A DNA stretch of 64,000 nucleotides, taken from the NCBI GenBank assembly GCA_963169295.1, contig CAUJDD010000014.1, positions 1 through 64,000 on the forward strand. Reading direction: 5' to 3'. Shown here piece after piece: positions 46,883 through 55,580 of the stretch (positions are counted from its first letter, which is position 1; every line of letters starts with the position of its first letter). Both the position numbers and the translations under genes were made by a program. The notes under the pieces were generated by a model. The model saw only the letters and a program-made list of their open reading frames with translations, ran no database searches and was not told the DNA's origin. This DNA is from UBA4416 sp020846025. GTDB taxonomy: Bacteria; Bacteroidota; Bacteroidia; B-17B0; Aurantibacillaceae.

Positions 46883-47793
46883 ATTTTTTCTTTTATATGA
46901 TAAGAAGGTTTTTTATTTGATAATGAAATTAGGTTCCCTAAATATTCGCCAATTACACCTAGACTAAAAGTTATGATACCAGCGCTTAATAATACAGCTA
47001 CAATAATGGCCGTAAATCCTGATGGAACTTGGAAAATTAACTTTCGTAAAATAAAATAAAGCGCCAAAATGATACTTGTAACCGACATATAAATCCCCAA
47101 CACTCTTACAAAACGTAATGGCATGGTAGAACTAAGTGAGAGCACACGTAATGATAATGTAAATAAACTGCCAAAACTGTATCTTGAGTTCCTCTTAGCT
47201 GATGGCAAAAACTTTACCGGTTCATATTCAATCTTATCAGTGTACCACAAGGCTATTTCATCTATAAAAAATAAAGAACTATCGTGTAATAATAAATTAT
47301 CTTTTAATGATTTACTTATAATTCTAAAAGGGCTTCCCTCGCCTGCTCTTTTATTTTCAACTTGAGATAACTTTTTATAAATCCGAGTTGCAATTCTTCT
47401 TATGAATCCTTTTTTGGTATTTATGGGCGATCCATAAACCAAGTCATAATCATTTTGCTTAATCGTATTATAAAGTAATGATATATCCTCAGGATTTTGC
47501 TCTAAATCATCATCCATTGTTACAATGAAATGACCTGTAGCAATTTTTAACCCACACAATAAAGCATTATGCTGCCCGTAATTTTTACTGAATTTTACGC
47601 CAAGAATATGCTCATTGGTTTGTTTTAACTGTTTAACAATCTGCCAAGTGTTATCCTCACTTGCATCATCTATTAAAATTAATTCGTAAGAAATATTTAA
47701 TCGCTTTAATGCCTCAATTGTTTTAGTTATAGTTTGTTCTATACAAGAAGCTGAATTATATACAGGTATTAAAACGCTAAGTTCTTTCATCAT
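46879..47793 (-). CDS. Family 2 glycosyltransferase, polyprenyl-phosphate type
   Basis: A 304-residue GT2 enzyme of the DPM1/GtrB/ArnC kind. An N-terminal GT-A domain (about 5-215) carries the nucleotide-sugar aspartates D94-D95-D96 in TMDDDLEQNPEDI and the IDDASEDNTW segment. Two C-terminal membrane helices (about 225-255 and 262-285) anchor it. Such enzymes charge undecaprenyl phosphate with a sugar. Its start overlaps the SDR stop as TAATG, and its end overlaps the GNAT start. A second ATG one codon in is equally possible. Confidence 0.88.
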   Translation of the reverse strand: MMKELSVLIPVYNSASCIEQTITKTIEALKRLNISYELILIDDASEDNTWQIVKQLKQTNEHILGVKFSKNYGQHNALLCGLKIATGHFIVTMDDDLEQNPEDISLLYNTIKQNDYDLVYGSPINTKKGFIRRIATRIYKKLSQVENKRAGEGSPFRIISKSLKDNLLLHDSSLFFIDEIALWYTDKIEYEPVKFLPSAKRNSRYSFGSLFTLSLRVLSLSSTMPLRFVRVLGIYMSVTSIILALYFILRKLIFQVPSGFTAIIVAVLLSAGIITFSLGVIGEYLGNLISLSNKKPSYHIKEKI

Positions 47794-48557
47794 TACTCAA
47801 TTTTTTGATATCCTAAAGTTAAGCCCCCATCCATTTTTATAACTGTACCTGTAATCCATTTTGAGGCATTAGATAATAAAAACACAATACTATTAGCAAC
47901 ATCTAATGGTTCTCCAATTCCTAAAGGATAGGTACTGACATACTTATCAGCATGCGCTGGATTTAATATAGATTTTAATGTGTTTTCATAAATCTCAGTA
48001 TGTACCATAGCGGGAGACAACGTATTGACTCTTATTCCTTTTGCGACGGTTTCTAACCCTAAAGCACGGGCGTAGGTTTCGAGAGCACCTTTAGAACTAA
48101 TATATAATGCCCCTCCAAAATAACTATGTTGGGTACTAATAGTAGAAATTAGAACAATTGAGGCTTTATCATTTACTTTTTTTAATTGTAATAAGCCCGA
48201 GTTAATTAACACAACAGCATTGTAATTAATAGAGAACATCTCATCTATATGTTTCTGTTGAATAAACTTAGCAGGCACAGGTTTTACAATTCCTGCACAA
48301 TGCACAATGCCATCTACCTTGGGGCATTGTTTTATTAAATTAGTGATTTCTTCTTGCTTAGTTAAATCGGCTTGTAAAAGTAAATGGTTGCCAGTAGGAT
48401 TTAATTGACTTAACGTATCGTTTAATTTATTAATATCTCGACCATGAATAACAACATTAGCTCCCATTTGTGAAGCTAATATCGCAGCTGCTTTTCCAAT
48501 GCCAGAGCTTGCCCCTGTAATTAAAATAGTTTTATGTGTTAGCAAAAAATCTTGCAT
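47793..48557 (-). CDS. SDR oxidoreductase, FabG-like
   Basis: Short-chain dehydrogenase of 254 residues. The cofactor loop TGASSGIG is at 14-21 and the catalytic residues S138, Y152 and K156 (YISSK) are present. The C-terminal GTVIKMDGG segment is typical of FabG-type 3-oxoacyl-ACP reductases. It lies 3 bp after a ketosynthase gene and next to a dedicated carrier protein, so a 3-oxoacyl-ACP reductase role is the best guess; a sugar-nucleotide reductase is the alternative. Confidence 0.85.
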   Translation of the reverse strand: MQDFLLTHKTILITGASSGIGKAAAILASQMGANVVIHGRDINKLNDTLSQLNPTGNHLLLQADLTKQEEITNLIKQCPKVDGIVHCAGIVKPVPAKFIQQKHIDEMFSINYNAVVLINSGLLQLKKVNDKASIVLISTISTQHSYFGGALYISSKGALETYARALGLETVAKGIRVNTLSPAMVHTEIYENTLKSILNPAHADKYVSTYPLGIGEPLDVANSIVFLLSNASKWITGTVIKMDGGLTLGYQKIE

Positions 48558-48560
48558 AGT

Positions 48561-49616
48561 TTATATTTCAATTAAATCTGAACAATAGATAGATTTTGAA
48601 TTAAAAACACACGATGACCAAGAATAACCTACTCCAAAACCTGATAATAAAAGCGTGTTTTCATCTTGCAATTTCTGTTTTAATTGAGTTACCATTGTAA
48701 GAGGAATAGACGCAGAACTTGTGTTGCCAAAAAGTTGAATAGAATACGGAACTTTTGAAACATCTAACACCTTTAATTTTTTTCTTACACTTTCGTTTAT
48801 TAATCTATTGGCTTGATGAAACACAAAGTAATTTACTTGCTCTTTCTCAATAGTTGCAAATTTAAGTAACTCATGAATATTAGGTGTAACTTCTTTTAAT
48901 GCAAAATTAAATATATCAATACCCTTTAATGCTAAATGTCTTCTACTACGTTTTACGCCTGGTTCAACCTCAACAATTTCAAAGGTGTCATCTCTCACTG
49001 TATTTCTAGCGGCACCATCTAATATTTTAATGGCATCTTCACCTGCGCCATCACTTTGTGAGTTAAAGAAAATTGGAGCTGCGGTTGAATCATACGCCAT
49101 AGCGGTTGCGCAACCCGCATCACCAAATAAAGGATAAGTGCTTTTATCCTCAAAATGGGTAGATAAAGTTGATTTGTCTCCCACTAATAATAAGCCTTTT
49201 TTAATTTGACCGCTTGTTAGCAAACTGGCCATTAATTGTAAGCCATATACGTAACCCGAACAGCCAAGTCCTACATCAAAAGCCATTGTGGTGTTGGGTA
49301 ACTGTAAGCGGTGTTGCAAAATAATACTTGTAGCTGGCAGCAAATAATCTGTTGATTGAGAAACAAAAATTAAACAACCAATATCTTCTTTGCACCATTG
49401 TAAATCTGCTATTAATTTTTCAGCAGCATGATAACACATGTCTGAAGTTGTAATTTCAAAAGGTGCTACACGTCTTTCGGTAATTCCAACACTTTTTATA
49501 AATAATTCTTTTTCTTCTTCGGTAAATAACGAATAGTTGTTGGTGTATTCTTTTTGTTTTGGAACACAAGCCGCAATGCCTTTTATCGAGATATTTTGAA
49601 CCGAAAGTAATGCCAT
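48561..49616 (-). CDS. Ketoacyl-ACP synthase III-like enzyme (second)
   Basis: FabH-like thiolase-fold enzyme of 351 residues with an intact Cys-His-Asn triad: C119 in LGCSGYVYG, H267 in VFHQANRL and N298 in FGNTSSAS. FabH enzymes condense an acyl-CoA with malonyl-ACP. Its start is fused to the end of the acyl carrier protein gene in a TAATG overlap. Compared with the 325-residue sister enzyme, it has a longer middle loop with basic residues (GVKRSRRHLALKG). It may use a different starter or release the product. Role inferred from context. Confidence 0.88.
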   Translation of the reverse strand: MALLSVQNISIKGIAACVPKQKEYTNNYSLFTEEEKELFIKSVGITERRVAPFEITTSDMCYHAAEKLIADLQWCKEDIGCLIFVSQSTDYLLPATSIILQHRLQLPNTTMAFDVGLGCSGYVYGLQLMASLLTSGQIKKGLLLVGDKSTLSTHFEDKSTYPLFGDAGCATAMAYDSTAAPIFFNSQSDGAGEDAIKILDGAARNTVRDDTFEIVEVEPGVKRSRRHLALKGIDIFNFALKEVTPNIHELLKFATIEKEQVNYFVFHQANRLINESVRKKLKVLDVSKVPYSIQLFGNTSSASIPLTMVTQLKQKLQDENTLLLSGFGVGYSWSSCVFNSKSIYCSDLIEI

Positions 49617-49855
49617 TAATTTGCTTGTTTAGCTATCACAATATCATATATATCCTTAATGGTTTGAGAGTTTCTTAAATTATCTGCATTTAATTGCACA
49701 TCAAAGTTAGCATCTACAAATGCAATAACAATAAGTGCATACATAGAACTCCAGTTTTTTATCTCTCTGTAATTAGTATTTGGAGTAATGGTATTAGGAT
49801 CCACATCCTCAAACTCTGCCGCTAATTGTTTTGTAAATTCATCTAATGATATCAT
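49616..49855 (-). CDS. Dedicated acyl carrier protein
   Basis: A 79-residue acidic helical protein with the carrier-protein fold. The phosphopantetheine attachment site aligns as W35-S36-S37-M38 in NWSSMYAL, with S37 in the place of the usual DSL serine. It sits between two ketosynthase III-like genes, which points to a dedicated rather than housekeeping carrier. It starts 31 bp after the first ketosynthase stop. Confidence 0.82.
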   Translation of the reverse strand: MISLDEFTKQLAAEFEDVDPNTITPNTNYREIKNWSSMYALIVIAFVDANFDVQLNADNLRNSQTIKDIYDIVIAKQAN

Positions 49856-49886
49856 ACACTTTTTTTATAAAAATACACTTTTAATT

Positions 49887-50864
49887 TCAATAATCAATAA
49901 TAGTTGCGCCCCAACTATAACCTATACCAAATCCTGCTAATAACACTTTCATGCCTCGTTTTAAAACCCCCTTTTTTTCAGCATCATATAGCGCCACAGG
50001 AATTGTGGAAGATACGGAGTTGCCATATTCTTCAATATTCACAAAAAATTTTTCTTTAGGTATCTTGCATTTTCGCCTTACTACATCCAACATAAAAAAA
50101 CTTGCTTGGTGGAAAACAAACAAATCAATATCATCTATAGAGGTGTTATGTTTCTCTAAAATAGATTGTATAAGAATTGGTACGCGTTTTACGGCAAATA
50201 AAAACACTTCTGTACTATTCATTGTCATGTGACCATAGGGTAGTGTTTCCGATTTTAAAAAATCTGCATTTAAGTCTCTAGTGGAACTATATCTTACAAT
50301 TAAATTCTGATGCCCTTTTCCATCTGTTCCAAAAACAAAGGGTAACTTTTTATCATTTCCAGTTATTAAACTAGCAGTAGCAATATCACTAAAGATACTT
50401 TTTAATTCCAAATCATTTTTATGAATTACTGTAGTAGCCATATCTGCTGTTAGAAATAACACTTTACTTGCAACACCACTTACAATCATTCCATTTGCAA
50501 CTCCTAACCCATAAATATACCCTGAACAACCATAAGGCAGATCAATACACCCAATTTCATTCTTTAACCCCAAACGTTCTTGAATAATACACGATGTTGC
50601 AGGCGCTTTGTAATCAAATCCCTCTGAACAAAAAATCAAGAAGTCAATACTGTCTTTATCAATATGTTGTTCGGTAAATAACTTTTCAGCGGCCTTCACA
50701 GCCATATCTGAAGCTAGTTCACCGTCGGCAGAAACATAACGCGTTTTAATGCCTGTATTTTTAAATATCTGTTCAGCACTTGTGTTAAAATCAATAGCTA
50801 ACTCTTCATTCGTTCTTTGTTTTTTTGGAAGATAAACCGATATGTTATCTAATGAAATGGCCAT
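49887..50864 (-). CDS. Ketoacyl-ACP synthase III-like enzyme (first)
   Basis: FabH-like enzyme of 325 residues with an intact triad: C113 in YGCSGYIYG, H252 in FVFHQASF and N282 in YGNSVSST. It is the first gene of the minus-strand operon ketosynthase, ACP, ketosynthase, SDR, glycosyltransferase, GNAT. The 169-bp upstream gap, divergent from pyruvate kinase, should hold its promoter, but no clear TAnnTTTG box was found there on the minus strand. Confidence 0.88.
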   Translation of the reverse strand: MAISLDNISVYLPKKQRTNEELAIDFNTSAEQIFKNTGIKTRYVSADGELASDMAVKAAEKLFTEQHIDKDSIDFLIFCSEGFDYKAPATSCIIQERLGLKNEIGCIDLPYGCSGYIYGLGVANGMIVSGVASKVLFLTADMATTVIHKNDLELKSIFSDIATASLITGNDKKLPFVFGTDGKGHQNLIVRYSSTRDLNADFLKSETLPYGHMTMNSTEVFLFAVKRVPILIQSILEKHNTSIDDIDLFVFHQASFFMLDVVRRKCKIPKEKFFVNIEEYGNSVSSTIPVALYDAEKKGVLKRGMKVLLAGFGIGYSWGATIIDY

Positions 50865-51005
50865 AGTGTATTATGGTAAATTTAAAGAATAATACTGTAA
50901 AAACAGCGTGATTCATTCATTTTTTTGATATTAATTTATGAACCCATGAATATTATCATATAATTAAAAAAACACAAAACAAGTCGTAAATCAAATTCAA
51001 ATACT

Positions 51006-51013
51006 TACATTCG
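51006..51013 (+). promoter_or_regulatory. Possible -7 box for pyk
   Basis: TACATTCG matches TAnnTTTG at seven of eight positions, 20 bases before the first pyk ATG and 11 before a strong Shine-Dalgarno sequence. No clear -33 element was found. Confidence 0.3.
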
Positions 51014-51024
51014 TAGTAAGATTT

Positions 51025-51029
51025 GGAGG
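51025..51029 (+). promoter_or_regulatory. Strong Shine-Dalgarno GGAGG before pyk
   Basis: GGAGG lies four bases before the ATG at 51034 and ten before the in-frame ATG at 51040. Most genes in this window, as in Bacteroidota generally, lack such a strong site. The spacing does not settle which ATG is used; ten bases is slightly long and four slightly short. Confidence 0.55.
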
Positions 51030-51033
51030 TAAT

Positions 51034-52464
51034 ATGAATATGAACTATAATAGAACTAAAATTGTGGCTACCATGGGGCCATCTACCGAAAACATTGCAG
51101 TACTTGAACAACTATTCAATGCAGGGTTAGATATTTGTCGCATTAACTTTTCGCATGGCGATTATGAGGCAATAAAGCATGTTGTAGATAATATTCGAAC
51201 TTTAAATAAAAAATTAAATCGTCATGTGGGTATTTTAGGGGATTTACAAGGTCCAAAATTACGCATTGGTAAAGTAAAAGATAACGCAGTTGAACTTATT
51301 AATGGGCAAGAAATAATTATTACAACTAAAGAATGTGAAGGAACTGCCGAGCGTTTATTTATAACCTACCCACAATTTCCGCAAGACGTTACACCAAACG
51401 AACATGTGCTAATAGACGACGGGAAAATAACATTAAAGGTGATAGAATCTGACAAAAAAGAAGAGGTGCGATGTGTTATTATTGCGGGTGGTACGCTTTC
51501 TTCTAAAAAAGGTGTGAACTTACCAAATACTAAAATCTCTTTACCTTGTCTTACTTTAAAAGATTTACGTGATTTAGATTTTGCCTTAGATAATGATTTT
51601 GAATGGGTAGGTTTATCATTTGTAAGAAGTGCGACTGATATTGTAGAACTTAAAGAGATTATCCGTTCTAAAAAGAAAAATAGTAGAGTGGTAGCTAAAA
51701 TTGAAAAACCAGAAGCTATTAAAGAAATAGATAATATTATTGATTTAGCCGATGGTATTATGGTAGCAAGAGGTGATTTAGGAGTGGAAATGCCAATGGA
51801 GAAAGTGCCGCTCTTACAAAAGATGATTGTACAGAAATGCATGCAAGCTTCCAAGCCAGTAATTATTGCTACGCAAATGATGGAAAGTATGATTACAGCT
51901 TATACGCCAACTCGTGCTGAAGTAAACGATGTGGCTAATGCAGTATTAGATGGAGCCGATGCGGTTATGCTAAGTGCCGAAACTTCTGTAGGACGTTATC
52001 CAGTTAAGGTGGTAGAATATATGAAACGTATTATCACACAAATTGAAGATAGTGGCTCTATTTATCATAGAGAACATGAGCCTGAACTTAAAACTGTAAC
52101 TTATATAGCAGATAGTATTTGTTATAACGCCTGTATCATGTCCAAACAAGCCGGAGCGAAAGCAATAATTTCTATTACCAACTCGGGTTACACAGCATTT
52201 GAACTGAGTAGTCATCGACCAAAAGCTAACATCTTTATTTTTACCGATAACAAAACTTTATTAAATGCTCTAAGTTTAGTGTGGGGCGTAAGAGGTTTTT
52301 ATTATGATAAATATGAAAGTACCGATCAAACCATTGCCGACTTAAAAGAATACATAAAAAAGGCTGGTTTTGTAAAAGCAGACGACTTAGTAATCAATTT
52401 GGCAAGTATGCCAATGAAAGAGAAGGGGCGTACCAATATGCTAAAATTAAGCTACATTTCTTAA
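51034..52464 (+). CDS. pyk: Pyruvate kinase
   Basis: Last step of glycolysis, making ATP and pyruvate from phosphoenolpyruvate. The 476 residues match the family. The opening TKIVATMGPSTE and INFSHGDYE, the active-site segment VARGDLGVEMP and the ATQMMESMI segment are intact, followed by the shorter C-terminal domain. The ATG at 51040 would yield MNYNRTKIVAT, a common N-terminus, and may be the true start. Monocistronic; 114 bp separate it from glmS. Confidence 0.96.
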   Translation: MNMNYNRTKIVATMGPSTENIAVLEQLFNAGLDICRINFSHGDYEAIKHVVDNIRTLNKKLNRHVGILGDLQGPKLRIGKVKDNAVELINGQEIIITTKECEGTAERLFITYPQFPQDVTPNEHVLIDDGKITLKVIESDKKEEVRCVIIAGGTLSSKKGVNLPNTKISLPCLTLKDLRDLDFALDNDFEWVGLSFVRSATDIVELKEIIRSKKKNSRVVAKIEKPEAIKEIDNIIDLADGIMVARGDLGVEMPMEKVPLLQKMIVQKCMQASKPVIIATQMMESMITAYTPTRAEVNDVANAVLDGADAVMLSAETSVGRYPVKVVEYMKRIITQIEDSGSIYHREHEPELKTVTYIADSICYNACIMSKQAGAKAIISITNSGYTAFELSSHRPKANIFIFTDNKTLLNALSLVWGVRGFYYDKYESTDQTIADLKEYIKKAGFVKADDLVINLASMPMKEKGRTNMLKLSYIS

Positions 52465-52545
52465 TAATACTTGTATTAAATTATTGTCAGATTTTATCTA
52501 TCCATACACTTTTAAATTGGTAGCAATAAATATTTAAAAAAGTCG

Positions 52546-52553
52546 TATATTAG
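52546..52553 (+). promoter_or_regulatory. Possible -7 box for the glmS operon
   Basis: TATATTAG matches TAnnTTTG at seven of eight positions, 25 bases before the glmS ATG. A TTG at 52517-52519 lies upstream, but its 26-base spacing is longer than usual. Confidence 0.35.
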
Positions 52554-52578
52554 CTTGTTATATTTTAATTAGATTTTT

Positions 52579-54426
52579 ATGTGTGGAATTGTTGGATATA
52601 TTGGAAACCGTGATGCATTTCCAATTCTTATAAAAGGACTACAACGCTTAGAATACAGAGGGTATGATAGCGCAGGTATTGCTTTAATTTCTCCAGAAGG
52701 CGCTTTAAATGTTTATAAAAAGAAGGGAAAAGTTTCCGACCTTTTAGATTATAGTAAATCAAAAGACAGAGCTGGTAATATTGGTATAGGACACACTCGC
52801 TGGGCTACTCATGGCGAGCCTAATGATGTTAACTCTCATCCACACTATTCGCAAACAAAAGACTTAGTAATCATTCATAATGGGATTATTGAAAATTATG
52901 CTTCTATCAAAGAAGGATTACAAAAACGAGGACATACTTTTTTATCAGAAACAGATACAGAAGTTTTAATCCATTTAATTGAGGATATTCGCAAAAACGA
53001 ACCTACATTAAAACTCAGTCATGCTGTAATGGGTGCCCTTAAACAGGTAAATGGAGCCTATGCCATTGTTATCCTCGATAAAAACGATCCTAACACCTTA
53101 ATTGCGGCTAAAAAAGGTAGTCCGATGGTTATTGGAGTTGGAAAAGATGAATTTTTTATTGCTTCCGATGCTTCGCCAATTGTTGAGTACACTAAGAATG
53201 TAGTGTATATAGAAGACGAACATGTTGCCATTATTAGAAGAAATGATGAGTTAAAAATTAGAACCATCAGAGATAAAGAAATAACTCCATACGTTCAACA
53301 ATTAGAAATGGAGTTAGAAGCCATTGAAAAAGGTGGATACGACCATTTTATGTTAAAGGAAATATACGAACAACCTCGTTCTATATTTGATAGTATGCGT
53401 GGCCGTTTAAACTCCGAAACTGCTCATCTAAAAATGGGAGGAATTGAGGAGCATGAAGGGAAGTTTAAAAACATTAAACGTATTTTAATTATTGCTTGTG
53501 GCACATCGTGGCATGCTGGCATGGTTGCTGAGTATTTATTTGAAGAATATGCTCGCATTCCAGTTGAAGTAGAATACGCATCAGAGTTTAGATACAGGAA
53601 TCCAATTATTTATCCTGATGATATTGTTATTGCCATTTCACAAAGTGGCGAAACTGCTGATACATTGGCCGCTATTGAATTAGCTAAATCAAAGGGTGCA
53701 ACTATTTTTGGAGTATGTAACGTGGTTGGTTCTTCAATTGCACGCGCCACTCATGCAGGCTCTTATACCCATGCTGGTCCAGAGATTGGTGTTGCTTCTA
53801 CAAAAGCCTTCACAGCACAAGTAACTGTGCTTACACTGATGGCTTTACATATAGCCAGAGTAAGAGGTACAATGGCTGAAAGCAAGTATCGCCAATTACT
53901 TTATGAGATTGAATCTATTCCTACTAAAGTGGAAGAAGTTTTAAAATTAAATGATGCTATTAAAAAAATTGCTGCAGAATATAAAGATGCAAGCAATGCT
54001 TTATACTTAGGAAGAGGATATTCTTTCCCAGTAGCTTTGGAAGGTGCTTTAAAGCTAAAAGAAATTTCCTACATACATGCAGAGGGTTATCCTGCCGCAG
54101 AAATGAAACATGGCCCAATTGCATTAATTGATGAGGCAATGCCTGTATTTGTTATTGCAACCAAAGGTCCTAATTATGAAAAAGTAGTAAGTAATATTCA
54201 AGAGGTAAAAGCTAGAAAAGGGAAAATCATTGCCATAGTTACCGCTGGCGATACAGACGTAAAAAAAATGGCTGAACATGTCATTGAAATTCCGGAAACC
54301 GACGAGTCCTTAGTGCCATTAGTTTCAGTTGTGCCATTACAATTATTATCCTATCATATTGCGGTTATGCGTGGATGTAATGTTGACCAACCAAGAAACT
54401 TAGCAAAAAGCGTAACGGTTGAATAG
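52579..54426 (+). CDS. glmS: Glucosamine-fructose-6-phosphate aminotransferase
   Basis: Makes glucosamine-6-phosphate from fructose-6-phosphate and glutamine for cell-wall and LPS synthesis. The 615 residues comprise an N-terminal glutaminase domain with the nucleophile at Cys2 (MCGIVGYIG) and two SIS sugar-isomerase domains (near 290-420 and 460-590), ending in the typical AKSVTVE tail. No glmS ribozyme-like leader was recognised in the 114-bp upstream gap. First of a four-gene tight operon. Confidence 0.97.
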   Translation: MCGIVGYIGNRDAFPILIKGLQRLEYRGYDSAGIALISPEGALNVYKKKGKVSDLLDYSKSKDRAGNIGIGHTRWATHGEPNDVNSHPHYSQTKDLVIIHNGIIENYASIKEGLQKRGHTFLSETDTEVLIHLIEDIRKNEPTLKLSHAVMGALKQVNGAYAIVILDKNDPNTLIAAKKGSPMVIGVGKDEFFIASDASPIVEYTKNVVYIEDEHVAIIRRNDELKIRTIRDKEITPYVQQLEMELEAIEKGGYDHFMLKEIYEQPRSIFDSMRGRLNSETAHLKMGGIEEHEGKFKNIKRILIIACGTSWHAGMVAEYLFEEYARIPVEVEYASEFRYRNPIIYPDDIVIAISQSGETADTLAAIELAKSKGATIFGVCNVVGSSIARATHAGSYTHAGPEIGVASTKAFTAQVTVLTLMALHIARVRGTMAESKYRQLLYEIESIPTKVEEVLKLNDAIKKIAAEYKDASNALYLGRGYSFPVALEGALKLKEISYIHAEGYPAAEMKHGPIALIDEAMPVFVIATKGPNYEKVVSNIQEVKARKGKIIAIVTAGDTDVKKMAEHVIEIPETDESLVPLVSVVPLQLLSYHIAVMRGCNVDQPRNLAKSVTVE

Positions 54427-54429
54427 TTC

Positions 54430-54750
54430 ATGTCGCTTATTTTCGATATTCATATCTTTGTTTGTACAAATCAACGAAGTGGCACTGAGAAATTAAGTTG
54501 TGGTGAAATGCACGGCTTAGAACTAGTTACAGAGTTTAAAAAACAAATAAAAGAATTGCACCTCGACTTAAAAATTAGAACCAACAAAAGTGGGTGCTTA
54601 GGAATATGTGATTTAGGGCCAACCATTGCTATTTATCCCGAAGGTGTATTTTATGTTGGTGTAACAAAAAATGATGTGCGTGAAATTATTGAATCTCATC
54701 TAATAGGCAAAAAGCCCGTAGAAAGATTATTATTGAAAGAATGGAAATAA
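54430..54750 (+). CDS. Thioredoxin-fold 2Fe-2S ferredoxin
   Basis: A 106-residue protein of the thioredoxin-like ferredoxin family. Four candidate cluster cysteines are present: C12, C24, C56 and C60, the last two in GCLGIC. The spacing fits the NuoE-like 2Fe-2S ferredoxins found in many Bacteroidota. Electron-transfer partner unknown. It starts three bases after the glmS stop, and its end overlaps the next gene by 10 bp. Confidence 0.88.
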   Translation: MSLIFDIHIFVCTNQRSGTEKLSCGEMHGLELVTEFKKQIKELHLDLKIRTNKSGCLGICDLGPTIAIYPEGVFYVGVTKNDVREIIESHLIGKKPVERLLLKEWK

Positions 54751-55097
54751 ATAGCAGTGAACAATTACAAAAGCCAAGCCTATTTGAAAAATTTAAAGAA
54801 CAGTTATCTAAAGATTTTGAACTAACTGGTTTAATAAATGAACTTCCTAAAATAAATGATTGCCATTTAGAACACGTTTTTCAATCCATTTTAATTTCCA
54901 TTATAAATATTGAAAAAAGAGACGCCTCTGCATTAAAAAATTTGTTGTATAGAATTGATTTGTCTGAGCAACAAATTAGAGAGGCACTAAATAAAACCCC
55001 TAATTATTCTTATCAAGAAGTTATTACGGAATTAATCATTAAACGCATATTACAAAAAGTTATTTTAAAACAAAACTATTCTGCATCATGTCAGTAA
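54741..55097 (+). CDS. Small hypothetical helical protein
   Basis: A 118-residue protein I do not recognise. It appears soluble and all-helical, with no signal peptide, membrane span or metal motif. Overlaps of 10 bp with both the ferredoxin upstream and the acetyltransferase downstream indicate translational coupling, the strongest evidence that it is real. Confidence 0.78.
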   Translation: MEINSSEQLQKPSLFEKFKEQLSKDFELTGLINELPKINDCHLEHVFQSILISIINIEKRDASALKNLLYRIDLSEQQIREALNKTPNYSYQEVITELIIKRILQKVILKQNYSASCQ

Positions 55098-55555
55098 TTA
55101 TTAGAATTGGAACACCAGCCGATATACCACAAGTTCTTAATTTAGTAAAAGAACTAGCTACCTTCGAAAAAGCGCCAAACGAAGTAGAAGTAACCGTTGA
55201 AGAAATGACCAATTGGGGATTTGGTAATGATAAACAGTTTGACTTCTTTGTTGCTGAAGAAGATAATACTATTGTAGGAATAGCTTTGTATTATTATAAG
55301 TATAGTACTTGGAAGGGTAAATGTTTATTCTTAGAAGACATTATTGTAACGGAAAGTTATAGAGGAAAAGGTTTAGGTAAATTATTATTCAACCAAGTTG
55401 TTGAAGTAAGTAAAACACAAAACGTAAGAAGAATGGAATGGCAGGTATTAAACTGGAATACGCCCGCCATAGAGTTTTACAAGAAATATGAAGCCGTTTT
55501 AGATGATGAATGGATTAATTGTAAGTTAACCAACCATCAGCTTGAGAGATTATAA
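55088..55555 (+). CDS. GNAT acetyltransferase, diamine/thialysine type
   Basis: An acetyltransferase of 155 residues most like the SSAT2/thialysine N-acetyltransferase branch. The acetyl-CoA loop RGKGLGKLL, the STWKGKCLFLEDI segment and the MEWQVLNWNTPAIEFYKKYEA segment are characteristic. Likely substrates are polyamines or aminoethylcysteine-like amines, but this is family-based. Last gene of the glmS operon; convergent with hemE after a 25-bp gap with no clear terminator. Confidence 0.88.
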   Translation: MSVIIRIGTPADIPQVLNLVKELATFEKAPNEVEVTVEEMTNWGFGNDKQFDFFVAEEDNTIVGIALYYYKYSTWKGKCLFLEDIIVTESYRGKGLGKLLFNQVVEVSKTQNVRRMEWQVLNWNTPAIEFYKKYEAVLDDEWINCKLTNHQLERL

Positions 55556-55580
55556 TTGAAGAAAGGAATATTAATTACTA

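Noticed and set aside
51366..51854. Minus-strand frame of 162 codons inside pyruvate kinase
   Set aside because: It lies wholly antisense within a clearly conserved enzyme gene and shows no recognisable domain; likely a shadow of codon bias.
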